Counted from the first letter of the stretch, positions 41,568 through 52,571 are shown. The stretch is 64,000 bases of DNA from Allobrachymonas denitrificans DSM 15123 (GCF_900110225.1 NZ_FOCW01000004.1:79545-143544), one strand, 5' to 3'. Made by a program: numbers and translations. The notes: generated from the sequence alone by a model not told the origin.

Positions 41568-42764
41568 ATGCAACGTTCCCTGACCCTGAGCCTGAATGTC
41601 CTGGCCCTGGCAGCCCTGGTCGCAGTCGCCGGCTGTTCCAAGCAGGAGCCGGCCGCCGGTGCCGCAACCAGCGGTGCAGCCCCGGCGGCGGCCACTGCCG
41701 ATGCCGGCGCGGTTGAAGTGCCCTTCGGCACCGTCGGCCCCATTTCCGGCGGCATTGCCCACATCGGCAAGGACGTGGAAAACGGCGTGCGCCTGGCTCT
41801 GGACGAAGTCAACGCGAGCAAGCCCACCATCGGCGGCAAGCCGGTGCATTTCACGGTCGTGGCGGAAGACGATGCGGGCGATCCGAAGCAGGCGACCGCC
41901 GTGGCCCAGAAGATGTGCGACTCCAAGGTTGTTGCCGTGGTCGGCCACCTGCAGTCCGGTACCACCATTCCGGCTTCCGACATCTACGCCAAGTGCGGTA
42001 TCCCCATGATTACCGCTTCGGCCACCAACCCGGACCTGACCAAGCCCGGCCACAAGAACGTGTTCCGCCTGATCGCCAACGACAACCAGCTGGGTGAAGC
42101 CGTGGCGGTTTACGCTGCCCAGAACGGCGTGAAGAACGTGGCCATCGTGGATGACCGTACCGCCTTCGGCCAGGGCCTGGCCGTGGTGTTCAAGGCTGCT
42201 GCCGACAAGAACGGCATGCAGGTCGTTGCCAACGAGTTCACCACCGACAAGGCGACCGACTTCATGGCCATCCTGACCGCCATCAAGGCCAAGAAGCCCG
42301 ACGCCATCCTGTTCGGCGGCCTGGACGCCCAGGCCGGCCCCATGCTGCGCCAGATGGGCCAGCTGGGTCTGGACAACGTCAAGCTGTTCGGCGGCGATGC
42401 CATCTGTACCGAGAAGCTGCCCGAGCTGGCTTCCAACTCCAAGACCGTGGAGAACGTGATCTGCGCCACCGGCGGTTCTTCCGTGCAGAAGATGGCGGGC
42501 GGCCCCGAGTGGCTGAAGGGCTACGAAGCCAAGTACCCCAAGCAGTTCCAGATCTACAGCCCCTACGCCTATGACGCCACCCGCGTGCTGGTGGAAGCCA
42601 TGAAGGCTGCCGACTCCACCGATCCGGCCGTGTACCTGCCCAAGCTGGCTGCCACCAACTTCAAGGGCCTGACCGGCGAAATCAGCTTCACCGACAAGGG
42701 CGAGCTGCAGAAGCCGGCCGTCACCCTGTACACCTACAAGGACGGCAAGCGCGTCGAGATGTAA
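41568..42764 (+). CDS. Branched-chain amino acid ABC transporter substrate-binding protein
   Basis: A 398-residue periplasmic binding protein (type 1 fold, LivJ/Leu-Ile-Val family). The N-terminus is a lipoprotein signal with VAGC (Cys23) and a 30-residue Ala-rich linker. Conserved parts: GPISGGIAHIGKDVENGVRLALDE, AVVGHLQSGTTIPASDIYAKCGIPMITASATNP (in parts) and ILFGGLDAQAGPMLRQM. No livHMGF genes lie within the window; it follows azlCD at 163 bp. Such free-standing proteins are common in this group and may serve a permease encoded elsewhere. Confidence 0.93.
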   Translation: MQRSLTLSLNVLALAALVAVAGCSKQEPAAGAATSGAAPAAATADAGAVEVPFGTVGPISGGIAHIGKDVENGVRLALDEVNASKPTIGGKPVHFTVVAEDDAGDPKQATAVAQKMCDSKVVAVVGHLQSGTTIPASDIYAKCGIPMITASATNPDLTKPGHKNVFRLIANDNQLGEAVAVYAAQNGVKNVAIVDDRTAFGQGLAVVFKAAADKNGMQVVANEFTTDKATDFMAILTAIKAKKPDAILFGGLDAQAGPMLRQMGQLGLDNVKLFGGDAICTEKLPELASNSKTVENVICATGGSSVQKMAGGPEWLKGYEAKYPKQFQIYSPYAYDATRVLVEAMKAADSTDPAVYLPKLAATNFKGLTGEISFTDKGELQKPAVTLYTYKDGKRVEM

Positions 42765-42823
42765 TGCCGCAGCTGCCGTGCTCCCCGTGAGCGCGGCAGG
42801 CTGACTCCTGCGCCGCACGGCGC

Positions 42824-42867
42824 ACCGCCCTGGATGTACAGCGGACGGTGCCCGGGCGGTTTTTTTG
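42824..42867 (+). terminator. Rho-independent terminator after the binding protein gene
   Basis: ACCGCCC (42824-42830) pairs with GGGCGGT (42854-42860), followed by a run of seven T. It is 60 bp after the stop codon. Confidence 0.8.
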
Positions 42868-42903
42868 TACCCGCAATAACCAGCCTGGCAGCGCGGCCTC
42901 CCG

Positions 42904-42931
42904 TTGACAGGCAGGGCTCACATAATAAGAT
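42904..42931 (+). promoter_or_regulatory. Promoter of the Rrf2/NsrR-like gene
   Basis: TTGACA (42904-42909), 16-bp spacer, TAAGAT (42926-42931). The minus-10 box overlaps the operator that follows. Confidence 0.55.
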
Positions 42932-42949
42932 GTATATCAAATATATCTT
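42927..42949. promoter_or_regulatory. NsrR-type operator
   Basis: AAGATGTAT-ATCAA-ATATATCTT: half sites match in 8 of 9 positions and agree well with the known NsrR consensus of AAGATG-type half sites. Lies over the promoter and 33 bp before the regulator gene, so autoregulation is likely. Confidence 0.75.
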
Positions 42950-42981
42950 ATGAAAACCGCACACTCCGCCCGAGGCCTGCC

Positions 42982-43458
42982 ATGCGTCTTGCCACCATGA
43001 CCGATTACGCCCTGCGCCTGCTGATGTACGTGGCGCAGCAGCCGGAGCGTCTGTGCAACATTGCCGAGATCGCCCAAGCCTATGGCGTCTCCGAAGCGCA
43101 TCTGATGAAGATCACGCACCAGCTGGGCCGCCAGGGCTGGCTGGATACGGTGCGTGGTAAAGGTGGCGGCATCCGTCTGGCCGTGGCGCCTTCCGAGATC
43201 GGCATCGGCGCCGTGGTGCGCGGCATGGAGCCCGATTTCTACCTGGTGAACTGCCTGACGCAGGACGTGACCTGTGCCCTGGCCGGCAGCTGCCGCCTGA
43301 CCGGCATCATGAGCGGCGCCCTGCAGCAGATGCTGGACTATTTCGACGACTACACCCTGGCCGACCTGTTGCCGCCCGATCCGGCCGAGTTTCCGGTGCA
43401 GCCGCCCGCCCCCTGGCAGCCGCCGCCTGCCATCCGGGTGCGCAACGCCCGGCGCTGA
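42982..43458 (+). CDS. nsrR: Rrf2-family regulator, NsrR-like (Fe-S, nitric oxide sensing)
   Basis: A 158-residue dimeric winged-HTH protein. Rrf2 features: [27 protein letters not shown] and the wing [10 protein letters not shown]. Three cysteines at 91, 98 and 104 ([17 protein letters not shown]) match the cluster ligands of NsrR, with slightly different spacing from the E. coli protein (91, 96, 102). With the NsrR-type operator over its promoter, this is most likely the NO-responsive repressor. The fdxA gene follows at 37 bp. No NO-detoxifying gene is adjacent. Confidence 0.85.
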   Translation: MRLATMTDYALRLLMYVAQQPERLCNIAEIAQAYGVSEAHLMKITHQLGRQGWLDTVRGKGGGIRLAVAPSEIGIGAVVRGMEPDFYLVNCLTQDVTCALAGSCRLTGIMSGALQQMLDYFDDYTLADLLPPDPAEFPVQPPAPWQPPPAIRVRNARR

Positions 43459-43495
43459 GCGCGCTCGCGCCGCATTCATCCACACGGAGAGAGCC

Positions 43496-43840
43496 ATGAC
43501 CCATGTCGTAACCGAAGCCTGCATCAACTGCAAATACACCGACTGCGTGGACGTCTGTCCGGTGGACGCCTTCCGCGAAGGCAAGAACATGCTGGTGATC
43601 GATCCGGACGAATGCATCGACTGCGCCGTCTGCATTCCGGAGTGTCCGGTCGCCGCCATCTTCCCGGAGGAGGATGTGCCGAAGGATCAGCGCAAGTACA
43701 TTCCGATCAACGCTGATCTGGCGCGCAAGTGGCCGGTGATCGCGCGCACCCACGCGGCCCTGCCGGATGCGGACGACTGGGCCAAGGTGGAAGAAAAGGC
43801 GCAATTGCTGGACGAGCGCAGCGCCAAGGAACCGGACTGA
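43496..43840 (+). CDS. fdxA: 7Fe ferredoxin FdxA
   Basis: A 114-residue electron carrier with two cluster sites: [14 protein letters not shown] and [12 protein letters not shown]. The pattern (one [4Fe-4S] and one [3Fe-4S]) and the C-terminal extension after YIPIN are typical of the Azotobacter FdI/FdxA type. GGAGAGAG precedes the ATG. It lies 37 bp after the NsrR-like gene with no terminator between, so cotranscription is possible. It ends 7 bp from the convergent stress protein gene. Confidence 0.95.
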   Translation: MTHVVTEACINCKYTDCVDVCPVDAFREGKNMLVIDPDECIDCAVCIPECPVAAIFPEEDVPKDQRKYIPINADLARKWPVIARTHAALPDADDWAKVEEKAQLLDERSAKEPD

Positions 43841-43847
43841 ACGGTGT

Positions 43848-44327
43848 TCAGGCCTCTTCCGGTCCGTCCTGCTCCTCGATGTCGTAGTCCTCGACTTCAG
43901 GCGGCTTGACCAGCAGCACCGGCACCGGCGAATCCTGCACCAGCTTGCTGGAGGTGGAGCCTTCCAGCGCCGTGCGCACAAGCCCCAGCGCGCGCGAGCC
44001 CATTACCACCATGTCGCAGCCGTAGGACTCGATCAGCTCCAGGATGGCCGGCACCGGATCGCCCGTGAGCACCGCCGTTTCATACGGCACGTTGAAGGAC
44101 TCGAGCAGCTTGGCCGATGCCGCCATGCTGTCGGCACCCGCTTCCAGCGCCACGTTGGCCAGCATCTCCTGATCGTCGCGCGCCGTCAGGCGCTCGTAGA
44201 ACGAGGCCGGCTCCTGCACGTTGGCCAGCACGAATTCGGCCTTCAGACCCTCCTGCACCAGACGCAGGGCGAAACGGGTTTCATGCAGCGACAGGGCGCT
44301 GCCATCGACGGGGAGCAGGATCTTCAT
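43848..44327 (-). CDS. Universal stress protein, UspA family
   Basis: A 159-residue single-domain Usp. Start [10 protein letters not shown] at 44327 is typical; the open frame upstream is not. The nucleotide-binding region reads [20 protein letters not shown], where the second Gly of the usual G-x2-G-x9-G-S/T motif is Ala. Acidic C-terminal tail ([15 protein letters not shown]). Role under stress unknown. Stands alone. Confidence 0.9.
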   Translation of the reverse strand: MKILLPVDGSALSLHETRFALRLVQEGLKAEFVLANVQEPASFYERLTARDDQEMLANVALEAGADSMAASAKLLESFNVPYETAVLTGDPVPAILELIESYGCDMVVMGSRALGLVRTALEGSTSSKLVQDSPVPVLLVKPPEVEDYDIEEQDGPEEA

Positions 44328-44640
44328 GGCTTGTTCCTTCCTCAACGGGATTGCGTGCCGGACCAAGGCACGCCACAAGTCCATTGTGCCAGCGTGCGGG
44401 GCGCTCGCAGCGCGCTGCAGCGTAAAAGCCGTGTGGGCATGCGCACCGGGAAGCGGGGGCAGATCGGGAAAAGCTTGGGGAACCTGCGCACCAGAGCTTG
44501 CGGGATGGCGGCGGCCCACACTCCACCGCGAAACCGGTGCATCAAAAGCGTGCATCCGGGCTTGCGTGGGCCGGCTTGCTTCCTATAATCGCCGCAGTCA
44601 TCCAGTTTTCATGATTTTCTGCCCTCCACAGGAACCCGCC
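44328..44640. other. Intergenic region between usp and pgk
   Basis: No supported gene. It holds the start regions of the two divergent genes, including the pgk promoter at 44562-44589. Short frames here lack family character. Confidence 0.6.
44562..44589 (+). promoter_or_regulatory. Promoter of pgk
   Basis: TTGCGT (44562-44567), 16-bp spacer, perfect TATAAT (44584-44589), 52 bp before the start codon. Confidence 0.7.
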
Positions 44641-45834
44641 ATGCAATTCATCCGCTTCTCCGACCTCTGCGCCAACGGTCAGGCCAAGGGCAAACGCGTC
44701 TTCATCCGTGCCGACCTGAACGTGCCGCAGGACGACAACGGCAACATCACCGAAGACACGCGCATCCGCGCCTCCATTCCGGCCATCCGGATGGCGCTGG
44801 ACGCCGGTGCGGCCGTGATGGTCACCTCTCACCTGGGTCGCCCGACCGAGGGCGAGTTCAAGCCGGAAGATTCCCTGTCGCCCGTGGCTGCGCGCATGTC
44901 CGAGCTGCTGGGCTGCGACGTGCAGCTGGTGAGCAACTGGGTGGACGGCGTGGAAGTGGAACCCGGTCAGGTGGTGCTGCTGGAAAACTGCCGCCTGAAC
45001 GTGGGCGAGAAGAAAAACAAGCCCGAGCTGGCCGAGAAGATGGCCAAGCTGTGCGACATCTTCGTGCACGATGCCTTCGGCACCGCCCACCGCGCCGAGG
45101 GCACGACCTACGGCATCGCCCAGTTTGCCCCCGTGGCCAGCGCCGGCCCGCTGCTGGCCGCCGAGATGGACGCCATCAGCAAGGCCCTGGCCAATCCCAA
45201 GCGTCCGCTGATCGCCATTGTGGCCGGCAGCAAGGTCAGCACCAAGCTGACCATCCTGCAGAGCCTGGCCGACAAGGTGGACGGCCTGATCGTGGGTGGC
45301 GGCATTGCCAACACCTTCATGCTGGCCTCCGGCCTGCACATCGGCAAGTCGCTGGCAGAAGGCGACCTGGTGGAAGAGGCGAAGAAGGTGATCGAGGCCA
45401 TGAAGGCGCGTGGGGCCGAAGTGCCGATCCCGGTGGACGTGGTGACGGCCAAGGAATTCAAGGCCGATGCCAAGGCCGAGGTGAAGGCTGCCACCGACGT
45501 GGCCGAGGACGACATGATCCTGGACATCGGCCCCAAGACGGCGCAGCTGCTGGCCGAGAAGCTCAAGGCCGCCGGCACCATCGTCTGGAACGGCCCGGTG
45601 GGCGTGTTCGAGTTCGACCAGTTTGCCAACGGCACCGAGACCATTGCCCGCGCCATTGCCGACAGCGATGCCTTCAGCATTGCCGGCGGCGGTGACACCC
45701 TGGCCGCCATTGCCAAGTACGGCATCGACAAGGACGTGAGCTACATCTCCACCGGCGGCGGCGCCTTCCTGGAAGTGCTGGAAGGCAAGACGCTGCCCGC
45801 GTTCGAGATCCTGGCCAAGCGCGCCAACGGCTGA
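44641..45834 (+). CDS. pgk: Phosphoglycerate kinase
   Basis: A 397-residue glycolytic enzyme making ATP and 3-phosphoglycerate from 1,3-bisphosphoglycerate. Seen: [69 protein letters not shown] and [16 protein letters not shown] [12 protein letters not shown]. Start at 44641 is the family start; an open frame continues upstream. It is the first of a run of sugar-phosphate genes (pyk and fba follow on the same strand, with a desaturase between). Confidence 0.97.
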   Translation: MQFIRFSDLCANGQAKGKRVFIRADLNVPQDDNGNITEDTRIRASIPAIRMALDAGAAVMVTSHLGRPTEGEFKPEDSLSPVAARMSELLGCDVQLVSNWVDGVEVEPGQVVLLENCRLNVGEKKNKPELAEKMAKLCDIFVHDAFGTAHRAEGTTYGIAQFAPVASAGPLLAAEMDAISKALANPKRPLIAIVAGSKVSTKLTILQSLADKVDGLIVGGGIANTFMLASGLHIGKSLAEGDLVEEAKKVIEAMKARGAEVPIPVDVVTAKEFKADAKAEVKAATDVAEDDMILDIGPKTAQLLAEKLKAAGTIVWNGPVGVFEFDQFANGTETIARAIADSDAFSIAGGGDTLAAIAKYGIDKDVSYISTGGGAFLEVLEGKTLPAFEILAKRANG

Positions 45835-46169
45835 AAAAGCCTTCCGGATCCGGGGCTTGGCTCCGGAATCCGGAAATAGCACGTTGGTGCTATTCTGACA
45901 GCGCCCGGGGAGAGCCGGAGCCGTCCAAGCTGGCGTCTACCATGGGAAAACCCGTAGAAAAGCGGTAAGCCCCGCCTTTCATGCTACCTTTCTTACCGGG
46001 GTGTTACGCGGGTATCCGGGTGCAGGGCTGGCATAAAACGTTCGGACTTCATAGAATGTAGGAGCAGTCCTATGTGCGGTAATGGGTTTGGTGCGCCTGT
46101 GCGTATCCCGGCCCACCGCAGGCCAGCGGGCTGCGCCCCGCACGCTGTTGTGCCTGTGTTGTACCGGAT
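45835..46169. other. Intergenic region between pgk and the desaturase gene
   Basis: No gene. Two hairpins follow pgk: TTCCGGAT/ATCCGGAA (45842-45849 with 45868-45875) and ATAGCAC-GTTG-GTGCTAT (45876-45893). Neither has a T-run, so besides ending transcription the second may be an operator for the desaturase gene. Nothing else is recognised. Confidence 0.5.
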
Positions 46170-47288
46170 ATGACTGAAACGACCACTGCTGTACCCCCCG
46201 CTCCGACCCCGATTGCCCCCAGCGAGCCGATGCCGCACCGCAAGGTGATCCGCTCCTGGACCAACCCGTTTGCCCAGCGCGACAACTGGCACGCCTTTGT
46301 GCTGCTGGTGCTGGACTACATCCTGTTTTCCGCCCTGATTGCCGGCGCCGTGCTGTTCGAAGCCTGGTGGCTGCAGCTGCTGAGCGGTCTGGCTGCCGGC
46401 TTCGTCATCGGCCGCCTGTTCATCATCGGCCACGATGCCTGCCACATGAGCCTCACGCCCAACCGCAAGCTCAACAAGTGGCTGGGCCGCATCGCCTTCA
46501 TGCCTTCGCTCACCGCCTACAGCCTGTGGGACGTGGGCCATAACGTGGTGCACCACGGCTACACCTGCCTGAAGGGTGTGGACTTCGTGTGGGAACCGCT
46601 CACCAAGGAAGAATTCGACGCCCTGTCGCCCACGCAGCGCCTGCTGCAGCGCATCTACCGCAGCGGCTGGGGTGCCGGCATCTATTACATGATCGAGATC
46701 TGGTGGAAGCGCGAGTTCTTCCCGAACAAGACGCACATGCCCACCCGCCGTCCGGTCTTCTTCTGGGACAACATCCTGGTGGTGGCGTTCTGGATCGTCT
46801 GGGCCGTGGCCATCACGGCACTGGCGCTGGCTTTCGAACAGCCCGTGTGGCAGGCCTTCCTGTTCGGCATGGCTGCTCCGCTGATGTTCTGGTTCTACAT
46901 GATCGGCTTCGTGGTGTACGTGCACCACACACACGAGAAGGTGACCTGGCAGAACGACAAGACGGCCTGGGGCAAGGCGGCACCCTTCGTGTCCACCACC
47001 GTGCACCTGACCTTCCCGTTCAAGATCGGCGCCGCCATGCACCACATCATGGAGCACACCGCCCACCACGTGGACATGAGCATTCCGCTGTACCAGTTGA
47101 AGAAGGCCCAGTCCAAGCTGGAAGAACTGCTGCCCGGCCGCATCGTGGTGCAGGCCTTCTCCTGGAGGTGGTACTTCGATACCGCCGCCAAGTGCAAGCT
47201 GTACGACTTCAAGCAGATGTGCTGGACCGACTTTGCTGGCCGTGCCACCAGCGTGCCCCGTACCGATGTGACGGTGGTGCCGGCCTGA
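46170..47288 (+). CDS. Membrane fatty acid desaturase
   Basis: A 372-residue di-iron membrane enzyme that places double bonds in acyl chains. The three histidine boxes are present: HDACH (88-92), HNVVHH (124-129) and HHIMEHTAHH (291-300), with four or more membrane helices between. This pattern fits acyl-lipid or acyl-CoA desaturases of the FADS group (delta-9 or delta-12). The 35-residue Pro/Thr-rich N-terminus is variable. It stands between pgk and pyk, with its own upstream region and terminator. Confidence 0.9.
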   Translation: MTETTTAVPPAPTPIAPSEPMPHRKVIRSWTNPFAQRDNWHAFVLLVLDYILFSALIAGAVLFEAWWLQLLSGLAAGFVIGRLFIIGHDACHMSLTPNRKLNKWLGRIAFMPSLTAYSLWDVGHNVVHHGYTCLKGVDFVWEPLTKEEFDALSPTQRLLQRIYRSGWGAGIYYMIEIWWKREFFPNKTHMPTRRPVFFWDNILVVAFWIVWAVAITALALAFEQPVWQAFLFGMAAPLMFWFYMIGFVVYVHHTHEKVTWQNDKTAWGKAAPFVSTTVHLTFPFKIGAAMHHIMEHTAHHVDMSIPLYQLKKAQSKLEELLPGRIVVQAFSWRWYFDTAAKCKLYDFKQMCWTDFAGRATSVPRTDVTVVPA

Positions 47289-47325
47289 TGGCCCTGGTCT
47301 GACCGCTGCGCCCTGTGCGCACACC

Positions 47326-47358
47326 AAACCCGCCCGCTTTGTTGCTGGCGGGTTTTTT
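47326..47358 (+). terminator. Rho-independent terminator after the desaturase gene
   Basis: AAACCCGCC (47326-47334) pairs with GGCGGGTTT (47347-47355), followed by further T. Confidence 0.9.
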
Positions 47359-47558
47359 GTTGATGGGCTCCCTTGGGGAGCGGCTTTCCTTGTGTCGAGC
47401 GAGGACAGGGTGTGCGCAGGGGCCGACGTGCCGGATCGTGCTGCGGCGGTCATGCACCATAGGGATACCCGCCATCGGCATGTCATGGCGATCATGCAAG
47501 AATGACTGCTTCCCGCATCGCGGTGATGCGGGGCTATCAGAATCCGGATTCGCCCATC

Positions 47559-48995
<1,437 letters not shown>

Positions 48996-49140
48996 GGTGC
49001 GCATGCCCCCGCATTGACCTGCGACAAGTCCCCGTTCGGGCCATGGCAGGCTAAAATGGCGAAAAATTCATCGCACTGACATCCTGGCCTGCCCCGGAGG
49101 GTGGGTCATATCGCTTTTCAACTTCTGAGGGGACTCTTCC

Positions 49141-50205
49141 ATGGCACTCGTTTCCATGCGCGAACTGCTGGACCACGCCGCCGAAAACGGCTACGGCATC
49201 CCGGCCTTCAACGTCAACAACCTGGAACAGGTGCAGGCCGTGATGTCTGCTGCTGACGAAGTCGGCGCCCCGGTGATCCTGCAGGCCAGCGCTGGCGCGC
49301 GCAAGTATGCCGGTGAGCACTTCATCAAGTACCTGATCCAGGCCGCCGCCGAAGCCTATCCCCACATCCCGCTGGTGATGCATCAGGACCATGGCACCTC
49401 TCCCGCCATCTGCCAGGGTGCGCTGGACCTGGGCTTTGGCTCGGTGATGATGGACGGCTCGCTGCGCGAAGACGGCAAGACCCCGGCCGACTTCGACTAC
49501 AACGTGGACGTGACCAAGCAGGTCGTGGCCATGGCGCACAAGATCGGCGCCACGGTGGAAGGCGAACTGGGTTGCCTGGGCAGCCTGGAAACCGGTGAAG
49601 CCGGCGAGGAAGACGGCGTGGGCGCCGTCGGCAAGCTGGACCACAGCCAGATGCTGACCGACCCCGAGGAAGCCGCCCAGTTCGTGGCCGCCACCCAGCT
49701 GGACGCGCTGGCGATTGCCATCGGCACCAGCCACGGCGCCTACAAGTTCACCCGTCCGCCCACAGGCGACGTGCTGGCCATCAGCCGCGTGAAGGAAATC
49801 AACGCGCGCATCCCCAACACCCACCTGGTGATGCACGGTTCCTCCAGCGTGCCGCAAGACCTGCTGGACATCATCAACCAGTACGGCGGCGCCATGAAGC
49901 AGACCTACGGCGTGCCGGTCAAGGAAATCCAGGAAGCCATCAAGTACGGCGTGCGCAAGATCAACATCGACACCGACATCCGCATGGCGATGACCGGTGC
50001 CTTGCGCAAGTTCATGGCCGAGAACCCCTCCAAGTTCGACATGCGCGAATGGATGAAGCCGGCGCGTGAAGCCGCCAAGGCCGTGTGCAAGCAGCGCTAT
50101 CTGGAGTTCGGTTGCGAAGGCCAGGGCGCCAAGATCAAGGGCATCCCGATGAGCGTGATGGCCGAGAAGTACGCCAAGGGCGAGCTGGCACAGCAAGTGC
50201 GCTGA
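49141..50205 (+). CDS. fba: Fructose-bisphosphate aldolase, class II
   Basis: A 354-residue Zn-dependent aldolase of the Calvin/long type. Seen: [14 protein letters not shown] at the N-terminus, VMHQDHGTS (Zn ligand and catalytic region), [43 protein letters not shown] and [15 protein letters not shown]. The pattern with [11 protein letters not shown] is that of the CbbA/Fba subgroup. RBS GAGGGGA precedes the ATG. It lies 145 bp after pyk. Confidence 0.97.
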   Translation: MALVSMRELLDHAAENGYGIPAFNVNNLEQVQAVMSAADEVGAPVILQASAGARKYAGEHFIKYLIQAAAEAYPHIPLVMHQDHGTSPAICQGALDLGFGSVMMDGSLREDGKTPADFDYNVDVTKQVVAMAHKIGATVEGELGCLGSLETGEAGEEDGVGAVGKLDHSQMLTDPEEAAQFVAATQLDALAIAIGTSHGAYKFTRPPTGDVLAISRVKEINARIPNTHLVMHGSSSVPQDLLDIINQYGGAMKQTYGVPVKEIQEAIKYGVRKINIDTDIRMAMTGALRKFMAENPSKFDMREWMKPAREAAKAVCKQRYLEFGCEGQGAKIKGIPMSVMAEKYAKGELAQQVR

Positions 50206-50248
50206 GCAGGGCGCGCCGTCGTGTGACGGCGCTGGCCTTGCGACACAG

Positions 50249-50316
50249 AGCCACCGAGGTGGGTCGTGGCCTCATTGCTTTTGGGCAATGGGACGCAGCC
50301 CGGCGGTGGCTTTTTT
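50249..50316 (+). terminator. Terminator after fba
   Basis: AGCCACCG (50249-50256) pairs with CGGTGGCT (50304-50311), followed by TTTTTT. The long loop holds a second small hairpin (CATTGC/GCAATG). Confidence 0.8.
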
Positions 50317-50364
50317 GCGTCTTCAGCGGTTGAACGCACACGCCCGCAGGCTGGGGCCTTGGCG

Positions 50365-51546
50365 TCACCCCTGCAGCCGAGCCTGCACCGCCTGGCTCTC
50401 CTTCCACGCCTGATGCACAAAGGGATCGGTGATGGCGTACAGGCCGTGTGCCTTGCGCAGCACGATGTTCTCGTCGAGCATGGCGTTGATGGTGGGTTGC
50501 ACTTCCTCCATGCGCACGGGGCGGTGCAGGTGCTCGCCGTAGGCTTTCAGGGCGTCCGGGGTGAACAGGCCCTTGGATTCGCCGGCTTCGGTGGCGGCGA
50601 TGCGGGCAAAAATGGCTTCGGCCAAGCCGCCCAGGCTTTCGAGCCGGCGCAGTTCTTCGCCGGCCAGGGCATTGCGCAGGGTGGAGGCGACTACCGGAAA
50701 CACTTCGTCGGGCTTGAGTTGTGGTTGCTCCTGCAGGGCCACCAGCTGCTGGCGCAGGGCGCGCAGCATTTCTTCGGGGCGCTGGCCCAGTGTCTGGAAG
50801 CCGTGCCAGGCCACTTCGGGCGAGGGCATCTGCGGGCCCAGACCGCCGTCAGCCGCGTGCTGCAGCAGATGCTCCACATAATCCCGCCCCAGCAGCGGAA
50901 ACGGCACGCTCACGGCGCCGGCAAAGGCCTGGTTGCGGCGTGCTGTCAGTTCGTTGACCATGGCGCGGTGCGAGCCGGTGCCCACGAAGTAGAAGCGGCC
51001 CTGCGATTGAGGATTCTGGTTGATGGCATCGCGCGCTGCCTTGAGCGCCAGCAGCAGGCCGTGGCCGTTCTCGGAGGTGATGGCGTGCTGCACCTCGTCG
51101 ATGATCAGCACCACATCGGTTTGCGCCTGCTCCACGATGGCGGAAAGCGCCTGGGCCAGCGTGGTGCCGTCTTCCTTGCCCAGGCTGTCGAGCGAGAAGC
51201 CGAACTTGAAGCCCAGCGCGCCCACTTCGGCGCCCTTCACGCGCGCCAGCGTCCTGCGCATGCGCGAGCCCTGGTTCTGCAGTTCGGTCAGGGCCTGTTT
51301 GATGGCGGCATGCACCAGCGAAGAGGGCGAAGCCTGTACGTCGCTCCACAGGTCCACATAGATCACCAGCGCGCCCATGGCCTCCAGCGCGGGGATCAGG
51401 TCGTGCTGCAGAAAGGTGGTCTTGCCGGTGCGGCGCTGGCCGGAGAGGAACAGACCGGACTGCAGCGAGGCATCCAGCGGGCCGGGGCGCAGCAGTTGCG
51501 TGGCCATCTGGCGGCCCAGTTCGGGGCGGGGGTAGACGCTGGACAT
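50365..51546 (-). CDS. Stand-alone AAA-family ATPase (archaeal-ATPase-like) with C-terminal wHTH
   Basis: A 393-residue protein. Walker A GQRRTGKTT (about 36-44), Walker B DVVLIIDEVQHA (about 143-154) and a sensor-like RFYFVGTGSHRA (about 183-194). The middle has an Arg finger region and the C-terminal ~100 residues look like a winged helix (PTINAMLDENIVLRKAHGLYAITDPF in parts). It resembles the PF01637-type ATPases of the STAND/AAA group, sometimes found in defence or regulation; I cannot name a function. Stands alone with an A/T-rich promoter region (TATAAT, 51585-51580). Confidence 0.75.
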   Translation of the reverse strand: MSSVYPRPELGRQMATQLLRPGPLDASLQSGLFLSGQRRTGKTTFLQHDLIPALEAMGALVIYVDLWSDVQASPSSLVHAAIKQALTELQNQGSRMRRTLARVKGAEVGALGFKFGFSLDSLGKEDGTTLAQALSAIVEQAQTDVVLIIDEVQHAITSENGHGLLLALKAARDAINQNPQSQGRFYFVGTGSHRAMVNELTARRNQAFAGAVSVPFPLLGRDYVEHLLQHAADGGLGPQMPSPEVAWHGFQTLGQRPEEMLRALRQQLVALQEQPQLKPDEVFPVVASTLRNALAGEELRRLESLGGLAEAIFARIAATEAGESKGLFTPDALKAYGEHLHRPVRMEEVQPTINAMLDENIVLRKAHGLYAITDPFVHQAWKESQAVQARLQG

Positions 51547-51579
51547 GGCGAATTTAGGGGAAATTATGAAATTCGAATA

Positions 51580-51585
51580 ATTATA
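51580..51585 (-). promoter_or_regulatory. Minus-10 box of the AAA ATPase gene
   Basis: Perfect TATAAT on the minus strand, 33 bp before the start codon, within an unusually A/T-rich stretch (51547-51610). No clear minus-35 box is seen. Confidence 0.5.
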
Positions 51586-51741
51586 GGAATTGCATAAAAA
51601 ATTTAATAGCCCTCATGGAAAACCAGAGCCGCCGGGAAAATCCCCAGTGAAGTCGGCGCGCCAGCCATGCACAGTGGATGGCGTCCTACCTTCGCCGGCA
51701 CGCGTCCTGCGTACAGTCTGGCCTGTTGTCCTATTGCTGCC

Positions 51742-52524
51742 ATGCTGCCTGTGTCGATCGTCAAGCACTCTTCTCCCACGCCCAGCGTGCTCTGGGTGGT
51801 ACGCCACGGCCAGAGCGCCGGCAACGTGGCCAGCGATCTGGCCAACTCGCGCCAGTTGCCCATGCTCGACATCGCCACGCGCGACATGGACACGCCGCTC
51901 TCCCCGCTGGGCGAGCGGCAGGCGGATGCGCTGGGCTACTGGTTTGGCACACTGCCGCCGGAGGAGCAGCCCGATGTGCTGCTGTGCTCGCCCTATCTGC
52001 GTGCCGTCGAAACCGCACGCCGCCTGCTGCAGGTAGGCGAAATGCCGACCACGCTGCGCGTGGACGAACGCCTGCGCGAGAAGGAATTCGGTGTGCTGGA
52101 CCGCTACACGCGCTACGGCATCCAGCAGAAGTTTCCGGACCTGTTCGAGCAGCGTGCGCATGTGGGCAAGTTCTATTTCCGTCCGCCCGGCGGCGAGAGC
52201 TGGTGCGATGTGATCCTGCGCCTGCGCAGCTTCATGGAGATGACGGCGCGCGAATACGACGGCCAGCGCGTGCTGGTGGTGGGGCACCAGGTGATCGTGA
52301 GCTGCCTGCGCTACCTGCTGGAGGGGCTGGCCGAGCAGGAGATCCTGGCAATCGACCGCGAGGGCGATGTGCCCAACTGCGGCGTGACCTCCTACCACTT
52401 CCATGCCGAGGGCTTTCGCGATGGCAGGCTGGTGCCGCGGTTGGTGAACTTCACGGCGCCGCTGGAGCAGGCGGGCACGCCGGTGACGGCGGCCAAGGAT
52501 GTGCCGGCGGCGCCCAAGGCGTGA
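51742..52524 (+). CDS. Histidine phosphatase superfamily protein (phosphoglycerate-mutase-like)
   Basis: A 260-residue phosphatase. Catalytic RHGQSAGN (His near residue 20), the SPLGERQADALG element, LCSPYLRAVETARR, the acidic LREKEFGVLD and the second His in VVGHQVIVS are all present. Branch 1 of the superfamily; substrates range from sugar phosphates to nucleotide phosphates. The frame is open from 51667, but the ATG at 51742 (LPVSIVKHSS) is the better start. It is convergent with metQ. Confidence 0.88.
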   Translation: MLPVSIVKHSSPTPSVLWVVRHGQSAGNVASDLANSRQLPMLDIATRDMDTPLSPLGERQADALGYWFGTLPPEEQPDVLLCSPYLRAVETARRLLQVGEMPTTLRVDERLREKEFGVLDRYTRYGIQQKFPDLFEQRAHVGKFYFRPPGGESWCDVILRLRSFMEMTAREYDGQRVLVVGHQVIVSCLRYLLEGLAEQEILAIDREGDVPNCGVTSYHFHAEGFRDGRLVPRLVNFTAPLEQAGTPVTAAKDVPAAPKA

Positions 52525-52571
52525 GGCAAGGGCTGCCGCGCGAGTGTCCGGCGCCCCTCAACACTGCGCCC

